A stretch of 60,000 nt of DNA. Origin: Takakia lepidozioides. Lineage: Eukaryota > Streptophyta > Takakiopsida > Takakiales > Takakiaceae. Where the stretch lies: contig CM060731.1 of the NCBI GenBank assembly GCA_030704615.1, positions 61,858,756-61,918,755 on the forward strand. The letters run 5' to 3'. Below the pieces are notes generated by a model. That model had not been told where the DNA came from and did not search any database. It worked only from the letters and a program-made list of their open reading frames with translations. Positions 12,211-23,717 of the stretch are shown one piece after another. The translations under genes were made by a program, and so were the position numbers. Each line of letters opens with the position of its first letter. The first letter of the stretch is position 1.

Positions 12211-12936
12211 TGTCGCGGCCCCTTTGCCTTGAGGGTAGGGGGTCGGGACGCAGAGGGGCTGCCCCTGTGGTGGGGACGGTGGCAGCAATAGGTACGGGGG
12301 GCTGAAACACCCTTGAGTGCCCGAGGCACTCAAGGAGGCGGAGGCACTCACTAGGTGGAGCCCCGCACACCGGGTTGCGGTGGGGGGTGGCTCCACAAGG
12401 GGTGGTGGTAGCTTAGTGAGACTTAGTGGGGGTGGCATAGGACTCACCATGGGGCGGAGACCTTGTGGTGGGAGTCGTGGGGAGTCTTGGGACTCACCAC
12501 GGTCCAATGGGGCCGTGGTGGGTGAGCCAAGACTCACCGCGACTCATCACCGGGAATCGAGGGTCTTCGTGGTGGTTCGCCATAAAAAGGCATGGTTGTT
12601 TGTGAAACCCCCGCGGACAGTCACAGAAGTATATATAGGGAGTAGTAACCCCGAGAACGGTGCAAGCCCGTTGGTGACCAAAAACTAGTGAGTAAGCGAG
12701 CGAGCCGGAAAACGACCAAGGAGTGGGGAGCTATTCCGGACTGCCATCTACCAAGGGGAATTTCCACTAGGCCCAAATTGGTGGAGGGTTCCTTGGAAGA
12801 GTAAAGGGGACCGTTATGTCCCGGTGAGCAGCCGAAGCTCCGAGTTGGTCCGGCGGCCAGGTTGGGAGTTAGGCACGCGCATCAAAGCGAGTAACTATGA
12901 CTTGAAGGGGAGCTTACCAAAGTGAGGTGCGCGACA
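12211..12936 (+). repeat. Gypsy 5' LTR
   Basis: 726 bp, starting TGTCGCGG and ending CGCGACA, so the termini are the usual TG...CA with a 7-bp inverted match. It aligns along its length with the solo LTR at 52799-53525 and partly with the fragments at 30671-31261 (inverted) and 31705-31828. It is directly followed by the primer-binding site. Confidence 0.95.
12630..12637 (+). promoter_or_regulatory. TATA box of the LTR promoter
   Basis: TATATATA lies in the LTR about 300 bp before its end. The same box is kept in the solo LTR (53218-53225) and in the inverted LTR fragment (30846-30853). Its position is right for a Pol II start in the LTR. The cap site is not identified. Confidence 0.6.
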
Positions 12937-12938
12937 CT

Positions 12939-12950
12939 TGGTATCAAAGC
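12939..12950 (+). other. Primer-binding site (initiator-Met tRNA)
   Basis: TGGTATCAAAGC begins two bases after the LTR. It is one base away from the classic plant retrotransposon sequence TGGTATCAGAGC, complementary to the 3' end of initiator methionine tRNA. Confidence 0.85.
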
Positions 12951-12991
12951 TTAGAGTTCAGTACGCGATCGTCCTTGAGATCGGCCTCATC

Positions 12992-14733
12992 ATGGGGTCG
13001 GGCAAGCCAAAACGAAAGCGGAACGGCCCGAAAGATGATGATCCTGGTGAGCCCGATGGGGGCGACGTGTCACCGAAGCGGCCATTTGAGGAAGCGATGC
13101 GTGCTTTTGAAAATGAGGCAACTCAAGAACAGGAGGAATCTGAGGAGTCGGAGCCCGAGGAATCTCTGAGAGCTCCGACAGACCAACAGATGCCTCCCAT
13201 GCCAGCAGCCTTTTGGGAAGGGTTGTTGGCGCAGTTTGGCGGGACGTTGAAAGACGTGTTGAAGGCGGCTAATGCCACTTCCACTAAGGCAAAGTTTAAG
13301 GTGAAGCCTAAGGAACCCGGCACCTTCGAGGGCGTCCAAAATCGGAAGGCACTCAACACCTGGCTCTTGGAGCTAGAGCAGTACTTCCGGGCGGCCAAAT
13401 TGAGTGACGGGGATCAGGTGGAAGTGGCTCCCACCTATTTGAGGGGCTATGCTCAACAATGGTGGCAGAAACGCCTTCACGACCGAGGTCCAAACCCGGA
13501 AACCTTGAACTGGAGTGGGTTCAGGGAACTGATGAAGAGACAGTTTGTGCCCCTCAACGCGTCCTGGCTCGCCCGGGACAAGATGAGGAATCTGAAGCAA
13601 ACGGATGACATTCAGGGATATATTCAGGCTTTCAATGTGCTGTTGCTCGAAGTCACGGAGAAATGGTCTTCAACTTTGTGGCGGGACTGGCCCCATGGGC
13701 CAGACGGAAGTTGGAGAAGAAGCCACCTAAAACTTTGAGTGAGGCAATTGAGAGGGCTGAATGTTTCTCGGATGTCCCTAGGGGCGAAAGAGAAGGCCGT
13801 ACGAAGCTGAACCACAAGAAGACCCGGCAGGAGGGTGACTCCTTTCGACCGGAAAAGAAGTGGGATAAGCCACGCGGCAACAATGGCACGTGGAAATCAA
13901 AGGGAGGGTCTTCACATGCCAAGACGAAACCCGGTGCTCCGAAAGGAAAATCAGGTGCGACGCCTTATGGTGGACAAAAGGCAACCTTTGATGGAGTGTG
14001 CTTCAATTGTGGGGAGCCCGGGCACATGGCCAAAAAGTGTACGATTCCCAGACAATTGAACATGACTCGGGCAACCACGGAGTTGTCCGAAGCTTCCATC
14101 AATCGCTTGGTGGAGGCGGTGGTCGCCAAGACTTGCAAAGTAGGCAACTACTCTTTTGAGTTGTATCAGGAAACTGGCGCCTTGCGTAAAGGGAGTCTGT
14201 TTATGTTTGTGAGTGGGATAATCTCCGGAACTAAAATGTCGTTGTTGGTGGACACAGGAGCGTCACACCCCTTCATGACACCGGCAACGGCACGAAAGCT
14301 GGAACTCCCGACAAGTGATGTGGGGGCATTATTGAGGTGCAATCTGCTAAAGGAGAACCACAATTGGCGACGAGGTTGGCGTTCGAGGTTCCTCTTCAAG
14401 CTCGGGAGTTGGGAGGGACGTGAGAACTTCACCATTTGCGAGATCGATGGATTGGATCTCATTTTGGGGATGATATTTTTGAGCAGATCTGGAGCGGTCA
14501 TAGATGGCCGCAAGAGAGTAGTCACGCTACCGTGTGGGAATGGTGGCAAAGTTTTACGAGTGTCAGAAACGCCCAACCCCGTGGGAGGGCGAATAAACCT
14601 TCTGTCAGCAAAGGAGTGGGCCGTGGAGGAGTCACACGAGCCCCAATTTTTGCTTTATGTAAGACAAGTGAAGGGGGGAGGTGATGGGGAGCCGAGCCCA
14701 GATTGGATCAAGGGGATTTTGGAGAAATACTAA
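12992..14733 (+). pseudogene. Gypsy gag and protease
   Basis: The first ATG after the primer site (12992) opens a basic then acidic N-terminus, followed by the retrotransposon Gag core (TWLLELEQYF, WWQKRL). A frameshift near 13660 moves the frame. Downstream come a CCHC zinc knuckle (CFNCGEPGHMAKKC, about 14001-14042) and an aspartic protease with the active-site motif LLVDTGASH (about 14240-14266) and the flap-like DLILGM. A TAA at 14731-14733 interrupts the frame just before the reverse transcriptase. The frame resumes in the same phase, so the stop is a point mutation, not a gene boundary. Gag would form the particle and the protease would mature the polyprotein. Confidence 0.9.
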
Positions 14734-14736
14734 GAT

Positions 14737-15006
14737 GTGATGCTGGAGGATTTACCAAGCGGCTTGCCACCGCGAAGGGGAGTTGACCACAAGATTGAGG
14801 TGATACCGGGATCGGAGCCGCCTGCCAAGGCGCCCTACCGGTTGAGCCATAGAGAGTTGGTCGAGTTGAAAACTCAGCTCAAGGATCTAATGTCAAAGGG
14901 GTACATCCGGCCGAGTAAGTCACCTTACAGAGCCCCGGTGCTATTCGTAGACAAGAAGGATGGGACGTTGTGGATGTGTGTCGATTACAGGGCCCTGAAT
15001 AAGGTG
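14737..15006 (+). pseudogene. Gypsy reverse transcriptase, N-terminal part
   Basis: Begins with the typical pre-RT segment ([13 protein letters not shown]), then [19 protein letters not shown] and [10 protein letters not shown]. It stops being gypsy exactly at the 10-bp duplication GAATAAGGTG where the inner MULE entered. The continuation [10 protein letters not shown] follows the second copy of that duplication at 27674, so the two parts were one exon. Confidence 0.95.
14997..15006 (+). repeat. Inner MULE target duplication, left copy
   Basis: GAATAAGGTG, repeated exactly at 27674-27683. Ten bases fits the 8-11 bp range of MULEs. The reverse transcriptase frame reads through if one copy and the insert are removed. 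Confidence 0.95.
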
Positions 15007-15120
15007 GGGGGTGCTATTCTGTGAGCCCGGAGGCGTGAGCCTGTGAGCCCAGGAAACCGTGAGCCCAGCACAGGCTCACGCCACGTCAGCATACATACAG
15101 GGCCTATTTCCGCGGGTGTC
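15007..15120 (+). repeat. Inner MULE left end (degenerate TIR)
   Basis: The first 60 bases align with the reverse complement of the right end through GTGAGCCC and CGTGAGCCTGKGAGC. A second matching block, GGGCCTATTTCCGCGG (about 15099-15114), has its counterpart near 27534-27549. Several additional GTGAGCC copies are present. Identity is modest, as in many MULEs with decayed ends. Confidence 0.7.
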
Positions 15121-15748
15121 ACCTATTTCCGCGGGTTGATCAGCCATTTCCCGGGAATGCAGAGTGGATATGTTACATCCATTGTATCCATTGCATCCAT
15201 GCAAACGTTATCAACATACCAAGCCCTCAGAAGTTTATGTGGGTACGTCGTGAGGAGGTGCACACTGACATGATCTAAAGCGGAACCCTGCCGAAATCTT
15301 TTCTTACTCACCACCCTTGCGAACATGCCAGGTATGTGCAGGAGCATCATGGATGCTCATTAGATTTGAGAATGCCTCACAGCTCTTTGATGAGGTGGAC
15401 TTCACCGTGATGGATTCACCAACCATTCTTCTAGCAGGAATGGTTTGGAGTCCAACGAGCAACTGATGCGAGAATGCTCTACACGAACCAAAGTCGTTTG
15501 TTTGTATTTGCAATGCACTCAAGTCTGTGAGGTCCAGAGAACACTAAATAGATTGAAGGAACAATCCGGGCAGTCCATGCAACCCCCATCTCCAACAATA
15601 GTTTGTTCCCATTAATGTGCATTCCACGCACACATTGCAAACAGGACAACAAGGACACACAACCATCCTATTTCAAATTTGGCCCCGAATAAAACGAAAA
15701 GAAAACTTCATATCAAGTGTCACAGTCATCAGAATCAGTCTCGACCTC
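15121..15748. other. Inner MULE left subterminal spacer
   Basis: Lies downstream of the minus-strand ParB-methylase gene. I see no coding motif. It presumably holds that gene's 3' untranslated region and terminator, but no signal is clear enough to place. Confidence 0.4.
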
Positions 15749-18700
15749 CTATGCTATGTCATCCACAAAGATTCTGGCCCCAACACCACGTCTTCTACCA
15801 CGGCCGTGGATAGGTGGACTCCGAGTGCCATGAACGGCCATGCTTGTTGCGAGTGCCTCCGCATAGACATGTAGCACGCAAGACCGAGGAGGACTGGAAA
15901 GAAGTCCAAACAGGTGTGATAGCCCTGGAGGGCAAGTGGAAGCACGCGGACTCCTGCACATGTCGACAAAAACCCATTCAGAACACAATATGCAATACAC
16001 AAGTCCAACGAAGAGGATGTCTGCCATGTGAACTTTGCCTCAAGAAGAGTGATTCTCGATATTGAAACAACAATGCAAGCATGCACAGGTTGAACTTACT
16101 CACAGGCAAAGTCGGAGTCCAGCTCCTTGTCGGAAGTCTCCTCTGTATCAATATCAGCGGGACGGGGCTTCGGAAGGACTTGAGAAGTGTGTCCACCCAA
16201 ACCCATAAGGAGGTTGTTGTAAATCTCAGCATCCCCTTCAATCCCAAAGAGATGTCAGGCACTGGCCTTGCAAGCGTGGTACGAAGCACCTGCAGTGGAA
16301 TAGAATGAAGGAAGCAGACATTGAAGACACATATGGAACGGTGGGAAGTACTGAAAGTGCAAGCTCAATCAAACCTCATGAAATCCGAATGTTGAAGAGA
16401 CGAACCTGTGCCCATTGACAAATCCAGAACTCTGACGTCTGTGTAGGTGCAGCACTCCACAATCGTTTGAATGAAAGCCGGGCTCCTCTCCCTCGCCCCT
16501 CTCCAAGGAACCCCATTCCCCCTTCGCAAGCAGACGTTGCTGTCGACGTAGTTGTGGTGCATGTCATCCGTTGGAGGATCTGTCCTGTCGTCTATGAACT
16601 TGCCCCCATGAGTGATGGCGAACTCCGAAATGCCGGCCGGAGTCGTTGGTGGATGCACTCGGACGAAACAAACAGCTTCAAACAAACGAGTCTGCGAACA
16701 ACATATTCAGAAGGAACTAAGAAGCTTAAAAAATCAGGCCCCTACATATGAGATCGAGCGACCTATACAACTCCATCCGAGAACCACCAAGAAGAGGAAG
16801 AAGAAGGTAAATTTACCATCTCTCCCGGACGATCCCCCTTCGTAAGGTACATGCTGTTCACACAATTCCATGTCTTCAGGACTCTCATGCCCGAGGCTTT
16901 CAAATAGCTGGCAAGTGCACGGCGACAGCGAACGTCGGCGGACTGTATGAGCACCAAAACACCTGCATCGGACAGGAAAAAATTGCAAAAGGAGAAAACC
17001 CACCGCCAGTAGCGCTCATCAAAAGCATTCCAACCCGGACAAGCACCCGATGGAGGGACATCCGGGACTGCCAACCCATCAGGGATGTCCAAGATTATGA
17101 GTTCGGCTGCATATTGCTTCTCCTTCCCGTTCACCCAGGATTTGGTCATTTTAGCCTGCAAACAAAATTACAATGGAATACTCAAGAGGATTGAAACGAT
17201 CCATGCCCACTGCAGAGAACATGCAAAAGAGAACACGCACCGTGCCGAGGAACTGTACAATCCTCTCCCACACTGGTGATGGCTCGCCCTTGTAATCAGA
17301 TTTCTTCGACTCCATCATGGCAAGGAATCCGACGTTGGCCATCTCCAACCTGGTAGGGCGAATGACCCTCGTCGGATGTTCCACTGCATGGTACGGGTCC
17401 TTGGGATCAACCACCCCCTTGTTCTTTCTCACGGATCCCCTACCATGCGGTGGAGTCTGCTGGACATGCACCACTGGGCCAATATCTGCAACACTTCCCT
17501 GCCCTTGTGCCACCTTCCCTCTACCCCTTCCTTTCCCCACAACACCAGCAACATCTTTCCCCTTTGCCTTTCTACCTCTACCCGGGGTATCCTGAGCGGG
17601 AGGCTCCTTCTCTGCAAGAGTCCTCAAATTTCGCTCATGAATGTCGAGGTCGGCTGCTGCGGCAGTGGCTGCAATTCGCTCATTCTCTCTCCTCAAAGAC
17701 ACCTCCGGAGCTGGGGTCTCAGAAGGAGGGCAATCCAAATACCAACCACAAGAAGATAGATGGTCTGGGCCCAGTCATGCAAGATCCCAGTAGTAAACAT
17801 AGTCTGATTTCCAGCAGGGACAAGCCAGAGGTCCACGAAATCTGGATGTTTGTCCAAACAATTCTCTTCCATGAGAACAAACTTTATGTACCTGCAGGAA
17901 CAAAGACAGCCTCATTATGCAATGCAAATATTGTCTCTCAGTTTTTCCATCACATTCCCCTTAAACTGTATGCGTCACAGTACATTGCAACCACAGGACA
18001 CCAAGTAAACTGAACTGCCCAGGGAGTGCACCTGTAAAGGCATCGTTTCCAGGCTTCCTCTCCTTTTTCTTGCTGGTCAAGGTCATGTGTTCGACTGATG
18101 CCACCCTCCTTGCTGAACTCTCTAAAGAAACAAGAGTGCCACACTGTGGCTCTCCATTTCCTCATGTATGCTTCGAAGGAGACCTTCGGTGCTGTCATAG
18201 TGATGCCATAGTCAGCCAGCTGAGTATGCAGAACCGACCGTGCCCTTTCTTCCAACTGCAAAACAATTCAAATGCAAGAATGAACCCAAAAAAATCACTG
18301 CGAATGTGAGAGGCAATGGAAAGAGAAGGACAGGAAAAGAGAAAAGAAAGTGACACAGGAAAGGACAACACACCTGGCTCCAGTAAGTGGCCTTGTGAAG
18401 CCATGTGTCCAGCACATTGTCACTGACTGGAATGACACGCTGGGTCTTCTTCTCTTTCTCCGGCCTGGGGAACATGTGTGTATCCCTAACTGTGGGATCG
18501 GAGTTCCATATCTGTAGCCACTTCACCTTCTGTTCTGAAGACACAACGGCGGTAGACAACCTGTGTAACTTCTCCTGGGCCATCTCTGGCTTGCCTGGCT
18601 TGTTATAATGGTTTTTTATCTCCAAGAGAAACTGCGCTCCGAATGATGGGTCGGCAATTCTCAACTGCTTCACAAAAGCACTCATTATAGTCCTTCTTGT

Positions 18701-21700
18701 AGCGGTCATCTCTTTTTGGATGTGAGTCTCAACCCCCTTTGCTGTCCTTCTCTCCTCAGGGGTTGACCTGTAGTATTCCAGTTTGCCACGCTCCCCTGCA
18801 TCTGCAATGTCTTGCTGCAAGGGAATGCACGAGAGTTGCATGAACCGAAGGGCAAGGGAAACAAACAGAAACAAACATGTGGAAGCAGGACTATGGAAAG
18901 GGCAGATGAAGGAAGATGTATCTCACCGTGTACATGTACTCCATGAAAGCCTCGCGTGTCAACGAGTACCACGTTTCCGATGTCTTGGAGCTTTCGCACT
19001 TCTTGTACGTCTCCGCTGAAAGGATGGTCTTGAAGTTGGTCAAGGGCATCTGCCCGATCCTTTGTATCCTATACAGTGTGTGAACCAGACTCGTTTTGAC
19101 ATGCGATGTCTCCGTTCCTCTGCAGAATGATATCTGAAAGTCAGAATGAAATTCAAGGACTTTAATCAAAGAACCAAGGAACTGCAAGTGGAACAGGTAG
19201 AATGAGAAACCAACCTGTTCACATCATTCATTGCCGTCAGAAGACCCATCATGTTCCCCTCACAATCCAGCACCATCGATCGAACAGAGTAATGCCACTC
19301 TTCCTCCTGTGAGTGCAGCCTCCCAATAACAGCCATCCATGCAAGCAATCGGTGGTTCCCATCCCAAACGTGAAACATCTTCCCCGAGAATGCCTGGGTG
19401 GAAGGTTTCCTGGAGAGAAGAAGTTCGAAGGATTCGTTCACCTGTCTCCAAATAGGATCCCAGGAGTCCACGATTGACTCATCCACAAGGAGCTCATTGC
19501 CAGTGGAATCCTTTGTACAAACGTAAAACACTGCGGATCCATCCAAATACCCATGAACAAACTCGGCCTCTAGCTTGAGAATGTCCTTGATGAGGGGTGG
19601 TCGAACGACGGGCATGGAAACCATCCTACACAGGGGAATCTTCAACCTCCCACCCGGGGCAAGCATACTTTGCACCACAAGCTGAGAGTTTACCTTCTGA
19701 CCCCCCAGCATCTCAGCGGCTTTGCTTTCATAGAACTCATCGTCAACATCAACAATGATATCCTTCCCCAGTCCCGAAGGGATCTCCTCCGCCACACTTT
19801 GCATCTTCTCCTGCAGGGTTGTCCATTCAAATTGACATAAGAGTGAGGCATTAGACGAGGGTGTTTGAGCATGGCAAACAGGCCATCTGTGGTAGAAAAG
19901 GTGAGCTCAAACAGTGTGCGTTGACGCACACTGTTTGAGGTGCAAGGTAAGTGTTCATTGAACCGTAAGTGTTGAAAGAACACTGTTTGAGCTGCCAGAT
20001 AAGTGTTTATCGGTCCTCAGAGACATGCCCTATGTGGCCCATTCTCAAATGAAAAAGGCAATGATAAGGGCAGCTCAAACAGTGTGCGCCAACGCACACT
20101 GTTTGAGCTGCCAGGATAGTGATGATTCAACCACTAATTCAAACCCTATGTGGCCAATTTTCAGATGACAAGTGCAATGACATGGCAGCTCAAACAGTGT
20201 GCGTTGACGCACACTGTTTGAGCTGCCATGCAACTGATGATTGAACCTCCGAGACCTGCCCTGTATTGCCGAATTTCACAGTGGAAAAACAAAGACAAGG
20301 TGTGCTCAAACAGTGTGCGGCAACGCACACTGTTTGAGCTGCCAGATAAGTGTTCATCTGTCCTCAGAGACATATGCCCTATGTGGCCCATTCTCAAATG
20401 AAAAAGGCAATGATAAGGGCAGCTCAAACAGTGTGCGCCAACGCACACTGTTTGAGCTGCCAGGATAGTGATGATTCAACCACTAATTCGAACCCTATGT
20501 GGCCAATTTTCAGATGACAAGTGCAATGACATGGCAGCTCAAACAGTGTGCGTTGACGCACACTGTTTGAGCTGCCATGCAACTGATGATTGAACCTCCG
20601 AGACCTGCCCTGTATTGCCGAATTTCACAGGGGAAAAACAAAGACAAGGTGTGCTCAAACAGTGTGCGGCAACGCACACTGTTTGAGCTGCCAGATAAGT
20701 GTTCATCTGTCCTCAGAGACATGCCCTATGTGGCCCATTCTCAAATGAAAAAAGCAATGATAAGGGCAGCTCAAACAGTGTGCGCCAACGCACACTGTTT
20801 GAGCTGCCAGGATAGTGATGATTCAACCACTAATTCGAACCCTATGTGGCCAATTTTCAGATGACAAGTGCAATGACATGGCAGCTCAAACAGTGTGCGT
20901 TGACGCACACTGTTTGAGCTGCCATGCAACTGATGATTGAACCTCCGAGACCTGCCCTGTATTGCCGAATTTCACAGTGGAAAAACAAAGACAAGGTGTG
21001 CTCAAACAGTGTGCGGCAACGCACACTGTTTGAGCTGCCAGATAAGTGTTCATCTGACCTCAGAGACATGCCCTATGTGGCCCATTCTCAAATGAAAAAA
21101 GCAATGATAAAGGCAGCTCAAACAGTGTGCGCCAACGCACACTGTTTGAGCTGCCAGGATAGTGATGATTCAACCACTAATTCGAACCCTATGTGGCCAA
21201 TTTTCAGATGACAAGTGCAATGACATGGCAGCTCAAACAGTGTGCGTTGACGCACACTGTTTGAGCTGCCATGCAATTGATGATTGAACCTCCGAGACCT
21301 GCCCTGTATTGCCGAATTTCACAGTGGAAAAACAAACACAAGGTGTGCTCAAACAGTGTGCGCCAACGCACACTGTTTGAGCTGCCAGGATAGTGATGAT
21401 TCAACCACTAATTCGAACCCTATGTGGCCGATTTTTAGATGACAAGTGCAATGACATGGCAGCTCAAACAGTGTGCGTTGACGCATACTGTTTGAGCTGC
21501 CAAGCAACTGATGATTGAACCTCCGAGACCAGCCCTGTATTGCCGAATTTCACAGGGGAAAAACAAAGACAAGGTGTGCTCAAACAGTGTGCGGCAACGC
21601 ACACTGTTTGAGCTGCCAGATAAGTGTTCATCTGTCCTCAGAGACATGCCCTATGTGGCCCATTCTCAAATGAAAAAAGCAATGATAAAGGCAGCTCAAA

Positions 21701-22843
21701 CAGTGTGCGCCAACGCACACTGTTTGAGCTGCCAGGATAGTGATGAGTCAACCACTAATTCGAACCCTATGTGGCCAATTTTCAGATGACAAGTGCAATG
21801 ACATGGCAGCTCAAACAGTGTGCGTTGACGCACACTGTTTGAGCTGCCATGCAACTGATGATTGAACCTCCGAGACCTGCCCTGTATTGCCGAATTTCAC
21901 AGTGGAAAAACAAAGACAAGGTGTGCTCAAACAGTGTGCGGCAACGCACACTGTTTGAGCTGCCAGATAAGTGTTCATCTGTCCTCAGAGACATATGCCC
22001 TATGTGGCCCATTCTCAAATGAAAAAGGCAACGATAAGGGCAGCTCAAACAGTGTGCGCCAACGCACACTGTTTGAGCTGCCAGGATAGTGATGATTCAA
22101 CCACTAATTCAAACCCTATGTGGCCAATTTTCAGATGACAAGTGCAATGACATGGCAGCTCAAACAGTGTGCGTTGACGCACACTGTTTGAGCTGCCATG
22201 CAACTGATGATTGAACCTCCGAGACCTGCCCTGTATTGCCGAATTTCACAGGGGAAAAACAAAGACAAGGTGTGCTCAAACAGTGCCCAATTTGGCCGTT
22301 TTGGCTACACTTTTTGAGCTTCTTGTTCGCGGTTGATGCAACCTGCAGAGATGCCGTGTGCAGTCTATGTTCATATCGACATAGAATCTCAACTTGGGTT
22401 CACATCAGCAAATGAAGCACAAAGATGGGTTCCAAAGATTGAACCTTTTTTTTGGCTGCTCCAGAAGACTCCCCAATCGCCGGGGACCCTTTGCGCTTCG
22501 GACTGCTCTCCACGCCTCTCGTGTTCTGGAGCATCTCCCCCATCCTCTCTTCCACTATTAGGTTCTTCGTGAGGCCAGCGTCAACATCATCTTCGGCGTC
22601 TGCCTCTCCCTCGGATGCAGTGTCCTCCTCATCTGTTCTTGGAACTATGGCAGGCTGCTGGTCTTCCCCGGATTCCTGCTCTTCCATCGCCGAACTTGTC
22701 TCTTTGCCCTCTTCTTCCGCCTTTTCCTCTTCGGCCACTCTTTCCATCCTCATTCTATATCTGGCTCTATTCCTGTTTCTAGAGCTCGTGAAGTACAATG
22801 ATTTCCTTCTCTTCCTCCTCCGCTGGAAACAAGGGCTCCCCAC
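15749..22843 (-). CDS. ParB-like plus N4/N6 DNA-methylase-like protein on a transposon
   Basis: Multi-exon minus-strand gene. The first recognised exon (22843-22400) is basic then acidic. After a long intron that contains the palindrome array, an exon starting at the acceptor near 19810 carries a ParB/sulfiredoxin-type motif (VWDGNHRLLAW, about 19335-19365) preceded by a VVRPPLIKDI segment. Exons near 19135-18929, 18815-18374, 18257-18034 and 17893 onward have good GT-AG borders and no known motif. A basic linker (GRGRKAKGKD, GKGRGRGK) leads to LIILDIPDG (about 17073-17100), which fits catalytic motif IV (D/N-P-P-Y type), and then SPAFIQTIVEC with VLDLSMGTGSS (about 16400-16435), which fits the SAM-binding FxGxG motif. 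Motif IV before motif I is the beta-class amino-methylase order. ParB plus methylase fusions are known from phages and bacterial mobile elements. Proposed substrate: adenine N6 or cytosine N4 in DNA. DIPDG is not canonical, and a frame break near 17740 and a TGA near 16255 suggest decay, so activity is doubtful. Confidence 0.6.
19892..22290. repeat. Palindromic satellite: about 20 long hairpins
   Basis: Each subunit of about 116 bp contains a palindrome with arms CAAACAGTGTGCG / CGCACACTGTTTG (extended outward by GGCAGCT / AGCTGCC in many copies) around a 3-4 base centre. Three subunit types, distinguished by the centres TTGA, GCAA and CCAA and by their spacers, alternate in a higher-order unit of 347-349 bp. 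TTGA copies start near 20184, 20533, 20880, 21227, 21458, 21805 and 22154. One higher-order copy (21227-21458) lacks a subunit, with a hybrid GCAA/CCAA junction near 21350. The array ends in a broken palindrome near 22285. The spacers differ by type, but the palindrome arms are almost invariant. Confidence 0.95.
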
Positions 22844-23717
22844 GATGCCTCTAGAGCTCTCCAGTTTGACGTTTGCAACAAGGGTTGCTATTGCATGTAA
22901 CCAAAATCAAAATAGGACATTGTCAACCGTATTTGGATGCGGGTGTTGTTATTGTGTGCGAACGGAATTCATCCATTTCGGCGTCTTTGTATTATTCAAG
23001 AAATAAAGTGCCAGAAAATATGTGCATACGTTGCATGTACTTGTGATATATGTCAGATGTACTTCGCCGCCTGCCAATATATGGCGGCCTTCTGGAATGG
23101 TTTCAAATTCGGAAGTGCCGCATAAATCTAATGCTAGTTCAATTTGGAGCAGTTCTTGCAGATTCCCCATAAATGTTGTGCTTCACATATGCATCCACGT
23201 GTTTCGTACTGCCTGCCCTGTGCTGTGCATTTTGCCGTCATCGTCGCCATGGGGTCATTCGGTATAAAGGGTTGTGTCGGAAATGATCTTGTGTTGCACA
23301 CATCCGTGCGAGGTGACTCTTGGAGTGTCAGTGTTTGTGCTGTGCTCTTCTGGCACGGCACGACCTCATTACATTCGGGGTCTTCCTGTTTACTGCTCTC
23401 CAGGGTTTTTGCCGTCTTTCCATAAAGGATGGTTTCATGTCATGTTCAGGGTTTGTTTTTCATCCAAAAACAGCACGGCTTCTTGTGGCCTTCTTTATTT
23501 GAAAACAGTTTTTCTAGTTGGTGTCTCTCAGCGTGGTTATCTCCGAGGTTCAGTGCATGTCATTCTTGCATCCTTCTGATGCATCGACCGCAGCCTTTGG
23601 GTTACTGCTACCCTTGTTGACCTCAATTTTTTTGTGGTGGATCCCCTTTCCAGAATTGCGGGCTATCAAATCGGGGATTCCGTTGTGAATCGAAAGTTTT
23701 GGTCAGCGTAGGAAAAC

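Noticed and set aside
12112-12537. Pro-rich frames within the LTRs (also 31077-31424 and 52657-52985)
   Set aside because: They are chance frames in GC-rich LTR sequence and occur in every LTR copy on either strand.
15978-16289. Leu/Arg/Phe-rich frame on the minus strand as a separate gene
   Set aside because: A neighbouring frame (IEGDAEIYNNLLMGLG and an acidic tail) fits better as part of the ParB-methylase gene.
20161-22089. Series of 70-95 residue frames inside the palindromic satellite
   Set aside because: They are translations of the repeat on both strands, and the same peptide appears each time the palindrome recurs. No coding signal.
19892-22290. CRISPR-like array
   Set aside because: The genome is eukaryotic. 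The spacers are themselves repeated every 348 bp, and the units are palindromes inside a transposon.
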